Of a stretch of DNA of 10,523 nt, positions 6,170 to 10,523 are shown one piece after another (position 1 is the first letter of the stretch; every line of letters starts with the position of its first letter). Origin of the DNA: Treponema sp. Its GTDB lineage: Bacteria; Spirochaetota; Spirochaetia; Treponematales; Breznakiellaceae. The notes under the pieces are model-generated. The model saw only the letters and a list, made by a program, of their open reading frames with translations, made no database searches and had not been told where the DNA came from. The DNA lies in NCBI GenBank assembly GCA_031290325.1, contig JAITNU010000227.1, positions 1 through 10,523 of the forward strand. Reading direction: 5' to 3'. Position numbers and translations under genes: made by a program.

Positions 6170-7030
6170 ATGATTATTAATCACAACTTAAGTGCAATGT
6201 TTGCCGACAGGTCTCTCAGGACTACCCAGAACCAGTTAGGGAAGAATATTGAGAAACTGTCGAGTGGCCTGCGTATCACCCGTTCCGCTGATGATCCTTC
6301 CGGACTCGCCGTTTCTGAAAAGCTGCGAAGCCAGATTCGTGGTTTGAACGCGGCATCTTCTAATGCCCAGAACGGCATTTCATTCATTCAAACGACGGAA
6401 GGGTATCTTGAGGAAACCCAGGACATTTTGCAGCGTCTCCGGGAGCTGGCGGTGCAATCTTCGAACGGTATTTATACCGATGATGACCGGATAGCAATGC
6501 AAATCGAAGTCTCCCAGCTCATTGATGAGGTTGACCGGATCGCCTCTCATGCCCAGTTCAACGGACTCAACCTGCTTACCGGACGGTTTGGCCGTCAAAT
6601 CGGCGAAAATGTGGTTACTGCTTCTATGTGGCTCCACGTCGGCGCCAACATGGATCAGCGGGAACAGATCTTTATTAATACGATGACCGCTAAGGGTCTT
6701 GGGGTTCGTAACGTCGGTGATGATTCCCTCCTGTCATTATCCGAACCTGATAGCGCCAACCGCGCCATTGGAACCCTTGACGAAGCCCTGAAAAGGGTCA
6801 GCAAGCAAAGAGCCGATCTGGGGGCTTACCAGAACCGCCTGGAACACGCGATTCGCGGTATTGATGCAGGGGCTGAAAATCTGCAAGCCTCCGAATCCCG
6901 CATCCGGGATGCCGACATGGCCAAAGAGATGGTTACATTTACCAAGAACCAGATCCTCAGCCAGGCCGGAACCGCCATGCTGGCCCAGGCCAATCAGCAG
7001 GGTCAAGGTGTTCTCCAACTGCTCCAGTAG
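6170..7030 (+). CDS. flaB: Periplasmic flagellar core flagellin FlaB
   Basis: Structural subunit of the core of spirochaete periplasmic flagella, exported by the flagellar type III apparatus without a cleaved signal peptide. The 286-residue length equals the usual treponemal FlaB length. The N-terminal D0/D1 region is typical: MIINHNLSAMFADR at the start, then KLSSGLRITRSADDPSGLAVSEK and NAQNGISFIQTTEG. The C-terminal D0/D1 has ESRIRDADMAKEM, QAGTAMLAQANQQ and ends VLQLLQ. The middle is short (no D2/D3), as in FlaB, with the family block ASMWLHVGANMDQR. ATG 6170 follows AAAAGGAG (6153-6160) with a 9-base spacer. The gene stands alone between a sigma-28 promoter and a strong terminator. Spirochaetes often carry several flaB copies; which one this is cannot be told here. 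Confidence 0.96.
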   Translation: MIINHNLSAMFADRSLRTTQNQLGKNIEKLSSGLRITRSADDPSGLAVSEKLRSQIRGLNAASSNAQNGISFIQTTEGYLEETQDILQRLRELAVQSSNGIYTDDDRIAMQIEVSQLIDEVDRIASHAQFNGLNLLTGRFGRQIGENVVTASMWLHVGANMDQREQIFINTMTAKGLGVRNVGDDSLLSLSEPDSANRAIGTLDEALKRVSKQRADLGAYQNRLEHAIRGIDAGAENLQASESRIRDADMAKEMVTFTKNQILSQAGTAMLAQANQQGQGVLQLLQ

Positions 7031-7047
7031 GGATCGACATCTTGAAC

Positions 7048-7082
7048 AGACGCCCTTCCAGGCTTAGATTGGAAGGGCGTCT
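7048..7082 (+). terminator. Rho-independent terminator of flaB
   Basis: A perfect 13-bp inverted repeat, AGACGCCCTTCCA (7048-7060) and TGGAAGGGCGTCT (7070-7082), with a 9-base loop, lies 17 bases after the flaB stop and is followed by the T-rich TACTTTC. The stem is strong; the T tract is imperfect. Confidence 0.85.
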
Positions 7083-7144
7083 TACTTTCAAAAGATGAAA
7101 TCAACAAAAAGTTGGTAACTATATCAAAATAACTTGCAAATACC

Positions 7145-7201
7145 TTGATTTCCCACCGGTCTCCCGGTACATTTAATCGTGATTAACTAAAACACGATTA
7201 A
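7145..7201 (+). promoter_or_regulatory. Possible promoter and operator dyads before the ATPase gene
   Basis: TTGATT (7145-7150) and TACATT (7168-7173) are 17 bp apart and match the sigma-70 consensus at four of six bases each. Between them sits the dyad ACCGG-TCTC-CCGGT (7155-7168). Just downstream is a perfect 9-bp inverted repeat TTAATCGTG (7173-7181) / CACGATTAA (7193-7201) with an 11-base loop. The second dyad ends 17 bases before the GTG start and could be a repressor site or an mRNA hairpin. Symmetry is seen; function is inferred. Confidence 0.4.
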
Positions 7202-7218
7202 GTGAAAGGAAATGCAGG

Positions 7219-8100
7219 GTGTTTGTAGGACGGGAGCGGGAATCGGCGGAACTTGAGCGTCTGTATCAGACAGGAAGTTTTCAGATGCTTGTCATGTACG
7301 GCAGGCGGCGAGTGGGAAAAACCACCCTGATAAGCCACTTCGCCGGTAATTTTTTTACCTCTTCCGGATACCTGTACGAGGAGCCATCCAATCTTTTGAA
7401 ACAGGAACTGCGCGAGCCAATAAAATACAACCGGATTATTGAAGCGATTGCCCACGGCGCGTCGCGCCTGAACGAAATCGCGACCAAAAGCGGACTTGAT
7501 ACAGCGGCGGCGGCTAATTATACAAGCACGCTTATCGCGTTAGGAATTATACAAAAAGAAACCGCGATAACCGAAGAGAAAAACAAGCGCAAGACCTTGT
7601 ACCGGATTAGGGATAGTATGTTTCTCTTCTGGTATCGTTATGTTCAGGGCAATGATTTCGCGATTGTTACCGGAGATATGGACTCGCTGTATGAAACGGA
7701 AATCAAACCTGATTTAAATCGTTTTATGGGTTATATATTTGAGACTATATGCGCTGAATACCTTGGCGTCATCAATGGAAAAGACGGGTTGCCTTTCAAG
7801 ATTCGCGAGCTGGGACGATGGTGGGGCAGTAATCCGCTTACCAAAACAGAAGAAGAAATAGACCTGGTGGGGATAAATCCCAAACTTTCATCGGCGTTAT
7901 TTTATGAATGTAAATATAAAGAACAGATGGCAGATAGTGGCGTGTTACAGGCTTTAAAGACAAAAGCTGATTTATGGCGCGGTTATGAACATAAATACTA
8001 TATGTTATTTTTAAAACGTGGGTTCACTAAAGAACTACGCGCCGAGGTAGCGCGACAGGCGAATGTGTATCTCGTAAGTCTTGCTGATATGTACCAATGA
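7219..8100 (+). CDS. DUF234-type ATPase/nuclease protein with internal in-frame deletion of the ATPase core
   Basis: The N-terminus is that of the archaeal-type P-loop ATPases fused to a DUF234 nuclease: MFVGRERE at 1-8 and Walker A GRRRVGKT at 28-35. Family members then carry some 180 residues with Walker B and sensor motifs before a winged-helix region. Here residue about 43 jumps straight to the linker GYLYEEPSNLLKQELREP (50-67), so Walker B is missing while the frame is kept. A winged-helix segment (about 70-105) and the C-terminal PD-(D/E)xK-like nuclease follow, with Asp215 in EEIDLVG and Glu230-Cys-Lys232. 293 residues versus roughly 450-480 usual. It should not hydrolyse ATP, though the HTH and nuclease domains could survive. 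GTG 7219 follows AAAGGA (7205-7210). Its stop overlaps the next ATG as ATGA. More AT-rich than the genes before 7.1 kb. Confidence 0.75.
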   Translation: MFVGRERESAELERLYQTGSFQMLVMYGRRRVGKTTLISHFAGNFFTSSGYLYEEPSNLLKQELREPIKYNRIIEAIAHGASRLNEIATKSGLDTAAAANYTSTLIALGIIQKETAITEEKNKRKTLYRIRDSMFLFWYRYVQGNDFAIVTGDMDSLYETEIKPDLNRFMGYIFETICAEYLGVINGKDGLPFKIRELGRWWGSNPLTKTEEEIDLVGINPKLSSALFYECKYKEQMADSGVLQALKTKADLWRGYEHKYYMLFLKRGFTKELRAEVARQANVYLVSLADMYQ

Positions 8101-8249
8101 TAATAAAAGAGAGATTTTCTTATATTTACGACCGGCAAGAGAAAGATATTCATAAGCCCGTTTTATGGAAGACGAACCACTCAGATGAAATCGTGCCTTT
8201 TGGCTATCGCGATGGCTTTTGTACCGGCATAGCTTTACCGATGTCATGA
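8097..8249 (+). pseudogene. Short unidentified ORF overlapping the ATPase gene (probably truncated)
   Basis: ATG 8097 overlaps the ATPase stop in ATGA, a classic translational-coupling arrangement. It opens 50 codons beginning MIIKERFSYIYDRQEKDIHK and containing SDEIVPFGYRDGF, then TGA at 8247. The frame directly after looks coherent in another phase (LYRHSFTDVMNAICNQ from about 8222), so a frameshift near 8218 probably split a slightly longer protein that ended around the start of the next gene at 8267. I do not recognise a family. Its position before a Panacea-like antitoxin makes a small toxin or partner conceivable, but that is inference only. Confidence 0.35.
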
Positions 8250-8266
8250 ACGCTATATGCAACCAA

Positions 8267-8681
8267 ATGACAGACGCTGACACATTGGATTTTAACAAAT
8301 ACCGGTCTTTTAACATTGAAAAAATCATTCAGGTTTTCGCGTATATTCAAAAACACGCTGGAACAGAGGATAAACTTGAAATTATAAAGTACCTCTCTTT
8401 TGCCGACCGGCTTAATTTGAGACGACATTTTTTTCTTATCTCAATGGATTATATTATGCGCTTAAATTGGGGCCTGTCGCTTCTAATTCCGTTCTCGTTA
8501 TTCCCATGATTTACAGTTGGAAAAAGAGAATATGGTCAGGGCATTAGCTTATGTAAAAGATTTAAAAGAATTTTTACTTAAAGAAGAACCTGAATTATAT
8601 AACGGCAATGAAACTGACTTGAGAGAGGCAAGTATACCCGCTCATTTTATAGAGGAACTCCTCAGAACGCTGGACATCTAA
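8267..8681 (+). pseudogene. Broken Panacea/DUF4065 (SocA-like) antitoxin gene
   Basis: From ATG 8267 one frame reads KIIQVFAYIQKHAG...KLEIIKYLSFADRLNLRRH...ISMD, the helical start of the Panacea (DUF4065) domain. Around 8450 the frame breaks and the next phase continues correctly with YYALKLGPVASNS (8452-8490), the domain's hallmark GPVxS segment. Near 8500 a third phase opens (HDLQLEKENMVRALAYVKDL, ending LLRTLDI with TAA at 8679). That tail may be the C-terminus after a deletion, or a separate 49-codon ORF from ATG 8532. Panacea proteins are antitoxins of toxin-antitoxin pairs. Two phase changes make a functional product unlikely. The DUF4065 call rests on my recognition of the motif pattern, not a search. 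Confidence 0.6.
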
Positions 8682-8689
8682 AACCGCTT

Positions 8690-9425
8690 TAAACGTAGGA
8701 AGTCTATCCAAATTCGAAGAGAACACCTGAAAACCCTGCGATATAACCTGTTTTATCACCATAATCGTCGGGTGCTCAGTCCGACCGTCCGAAGCCATCC
8801 CCGAAATCGTCCCCATATATCCGACTATGCATTAATGCAACTCCGGTCAAAATTGCCTGCGCCACACAATGCAAACATACATACACTTCTATCGCTTGTT
8901 TCGTCTGGGCTTCGCAAGCTCCTCAGCCGTAGGAACAACTGTCGCCGTTCCAGAGCACCAGTCCAAAAATGGTAATCAAATCCTCCAAGCTCGTGTTTGA
9001 ACTCCCCAAACAGCTCTTCTATCTTGAATCGCTCCGTATACAAATCTCTTCCCCGCTAAAGGTGCAATCCGATGACATCAGGATAAAGGGTCTGTTTGCT
9101 ATCTTCGTTAACTCATGTTACGCATGATTACAAAAAATGAAAAAACGGTCCACGGATTACGCGGATTTTCGCGGATTGGAAGCGATAATCCGCGTAAATC
9201 CGCGGACTGTCTTCTTCTTGTGCGTAAGGTGAGTTCGTACCACTTGTTTAGCGGGTTTCCACATGAGGTCAAGACACTTATACTCCACGACGGTCTTTTT
9301 GCCATAGCGTTTCATAGTTGTCTTGGTAAAATCAGCAGCACACTCCGTGAATACTTCACTCAGGGAAACCTTCGTTCCATACAAATATGGGTATTGATTA
9401 CCTGCCATATACTTTGTTCTATGAA
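8690..9425 (-). pseudogene. IS4-family DDE transposase remnant, multiply frameshifted
   Basis: Read on the minus strand from about 9425 down: VEYKCLDLMWKPAKQVVR (about 9290-9235), an interrupting palindromic repeat, then PFILMSSDCTFSGEEI (about 9090-9045), a phase change, then YTERFKIEELFGEFK (9040-8996). The last exactly fits the IS4 Y-(2)-R-(3)-E-(6)-K signature, which holds the catalytic Glu. Next come HELGGFDYHFW, TVVPTAEELAKP, another shift, KQAIEVYVCLHCVAQAILTG, and finally DRLPTFKAVLDVQ near 8690. At least three phase changes plus the inserted repeat kill the gene. The N-terminal third, including the first catalytic Asp, is absent. No terminal inverted repeats or target duplication were found. 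The insertion probably removed the tails of its neighbours. Confidence 0.75.
9148..9206. repeat. 59-bp palindromic GCGGATT-type repeat inside the transposase remnant
   Basis: The left arm GTCCACGGATTACGCGGATT (9148-9167) is nearly the reverse complement of the right arm ending in CGCGGAC (9186-9206), with a further CGCGGATT/AATCCGCG pair at the centre. This is a widespread class of dispersed bacterial palindromes whose translations (NPRKSA-type peptides) are often mis-annotated. It sits between two blocks of transposase homology, so it inserted after the IS, and it shares the CACGGAT core with the array at position 1. Confidence 0.85.
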
Positions 9426-9450
9426 ATAATGATACATTACTATAAACATC

Positions 9451-9479
9451 TTGCATATACATAAACTATTTGCTATACT
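9451..9479 (+). promoter_or_regulatory. Possible promoter of the HEPN/MNT pair
   Basis: TTGCAT (9451-9456), a 17-bp spacer and TATACT (9474-9479) lie directly before the HEPN ATG at 9486. Transcription would start about at the ATG itself, and no Shine-Dalgarno is present, so the transcript might be leaderless. The -10 is good (five of six); the -35 matches only TTG. Confidence 0.4.
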
Positions 9480-9485
9480 CTAATC

Positions 9486-9860
9486 ATGGAAACGCTTGAA
9501 AAATTTGCATATTGGCTTGGACACGTGCAGTATGACCTTGATAGCGCGGAATTCATAGGCGGACGCTGACTGTATGTCGTGTGTCAACAGGCGGTTGAAA
9601 AGCTCGTATCTCTTGTATATTGATGACAATGTGCCCCGGACACATGATATTAGTAACTTGGTTCGGCGTTTTTAAGATAAGTTGCCTGAAACCATAACCG
9701 GGGAGAAGTACAATTTTCTTAACCGGCTTACTCATTTTTACTTGAATGATCGCCCGAGTATCAGAAAAACATAAGTACTTTGGTTAATGAGCAGTCCGCT
9801 AAAGCAGTATGAGATAAAACACGGGAGACTTTTCAATGGCTATTGACGTTAAAACCGTAA
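9486..9860 (+). pseudogene. Degenerate HEPN-domain protein (toxin of HEPN/MNT pair)
   Basis: The first frame begins METLEKFAYWLGHVQYDLDSAE and hits TGA at 9567 in GGR-stop-LYVV, where a Trp codon is likely ancestral (TGG to TGA). After it comes CQQAVEKLV, the hallmark of HEPN-domain helix 2. A frameshift near 9615 leads to IDDNVPRTHDISNLVRRF, an in-frame TAA at 9674, then DKLPETITGEKYNFLNRL and THFYLNDRP. A further shift near 9770 continues as TLVNEQSAKAV, a TGA, and DKTRETFQWLLTLKP ending with TAA at 9858. About 125 codons of ancestral length, typical of small HEPN proteins, which act as RNases or toxins inhibited by MNT partners. At least three nonsense codons and two shifts make it dead. 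Confidence 0.8.
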
Positions 9861-10162
9861 TGGACACCGTAGAAAAATATGTTACAGATGTAAAACAGGT
9901 GTTCCCTATTGATAAGGTGTATCTCTATAGTTCTTATGCAAAAGGAACACAGCGCTGGGATAGCGATGTAGACTCTGTGCTTTTTTCTGAATGACTTCAA
10001 TACAGGGCAGTTGACATTGGAATTAAACTGCTTGGGATGACACGAAAATACGATCCCCGAATCTGCATTGAACCTCGTGTTTTCCCTGTATCTGAATTGC
10101 ATAATGATAATCCCTTTGTTAAAGAAGTAGTCAGGACAGGCTATGAAATCGTAGTAAAATAA
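9836..10162 (+). pseudogene. Degenerate minimal nucleotidyltransferase (MNT antitoxin)
   Basis: ATG 9836 lies inside the end of the HEPN gene (25-bp overlap), the usual layout of HEPN/MNT pairs. The first frame gives MAIDVKTVMDTVEKYVTDVK and then YSSYAKGTQRWDSDVD, the nucleotidyltransferase GSx10DxD motif in which the first Gly has become Ser (AGT for GGT). It then shifts and ends at TGA 9992. The next phase reads CFFLNDFNTGQLTLEL. A further shift near 10035 leads to MTRKYDPRICIEPRVFPVSE and VVRTGYEIVVK with TAA at 10160. MNT proteins AMPylate and neutralise their HEPN toxins. Two shifts and the lost Gly indicate an inactive gene, so both halves of this module decayed together. Confidence 0.8.
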
Positions 10163-10523
10163 GTGTTTGGGTTTCAAAATGCCTGCTGAGGTTTTTGTCC
10201 ATTATACAAATGTCGCGTCTGCGTAATAAGCCCTTTTTTTTCTTCCCAAACAACTCAAACAGTTTATCATCTGCCCCGCTTTTCCCCCGCTTTGCAAGGA
10301 TTTTTTAGCGGTGCCCTTAATGGAAAAGCCAGTGGTAGCTACAAATTTTTGAACCAGAACACCGAGCGCCTTTAATTGCTTCGCAGTTTTCAGTTTGCCT
10401 CGCTGCCTCAAGCGCCACCTTTTCCGAATAGGTTACTTTGGTTTGCTGCCCCCTCCTGCCACCCGTACTCGAATACCCTGCCTGCGATTTCAAGGTTTTC
10501 GTGAATTTCCGCCTCAATGTGGT
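10163..10523 (-). pseudogene. Unassigned minus-strand coding remnant at window edge
   Basis: On the minus strand one phase reads RRKFTKTLKSQ...QQTKVTYSEKVALEA from the window end. A second phase continues RQRGKLKTAKQLKALG and KFVATTGFSIKGTAKKSL, and a third near 10270 gives DDKLFELFGKKKKGLLRRR down to about 10180. The pieces join smoothly across phases, suggesting a frameshifted gene that extends beyond the window. The lysine-rich, helical character would fit a DNA-binding, antitoxin or transposase protein, but I do not recognise the family. No plus-strand gene is visible here. Confidence 0.3.

Noticed and set aside
9115..9429. Plus-strand ORF of 104 codons
   Set aside because: It translates the palindromic repeat (NPRKSA-type peptide) and the antisense of the transposase remnant.
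9833..10177. Minus-strand ORF of 114 codons
   Set aside because: Antisense to the MNT remnant, whose motif GSx10DxD is clear on the plus strand.

Overview
The window most likely comes from a Treponema-type spirochaete, possibly of the termite-gut kind. The main reason is a 286-residue FlaB-type periplasmic flagellin with a sigma-28 promoter. The organism call is inference from gene content; no rRNA or other taxonomic marker is present.

Layout. Positions 1-161 hold an 11-copy 10-bp tandem array (CACGGATGAA) followed by inverted TCCGTG copies. Positions about 230-5870 are intact, fairly GC-rich, plus-strand housekeeping DNA: corA (Mg2+ channel), pta (phosphate acetyltransferase), a PTS-IIA/CBS regulatory protein, an ArsB/NhaD-type ion transporter and a phosphofructokinase. 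The last three are tightly packed (3-bp and 22-bp gaps) and look like one operon. Positions 5878-7082 form a self-contained flagellin unit: sigma-28 promoter, a leader of about 260 nt rich in hairpins and GGA motifs, flaB, and a 13-bp-stem terminator.

The character changes abruptly after the flaB terminator. From about 7.1 kb to the end the DNA is visibly more AT-rich and every recognisable gene is damaged: a DUF234-type ATPase that lost its ATPase core by an in-frame deletion, a short ATGA-overlapping remnant, a frameshifted Panacea-like (DUF4065) antitoxin, an IS4-family transposase fossil on the minus strand carrying a 59-bp palindromic repeat, and a HEPN/MNT toxin-antitoxin pair broken by stops and frameshifts. 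The last 360 bases hold an unassigned minus-strand remnant. This part reads as a decaying mobile/defence island next to the flagellin gene.

How the genes fit together: pta and pfk serve glycolysis and acetate formation; the IIA/CBS protein is probably a regulator of the adjacent transporter; flaB is independently controlled motility. The most interesting candidates are the flaB leader (a CsrA-like site in a hairpin loop plus alternating CCGTC/GACGG segments that can form mutually exclusive hairpins) and the IIA-CBS/transporter pairing. No clearly new intact system is visible.
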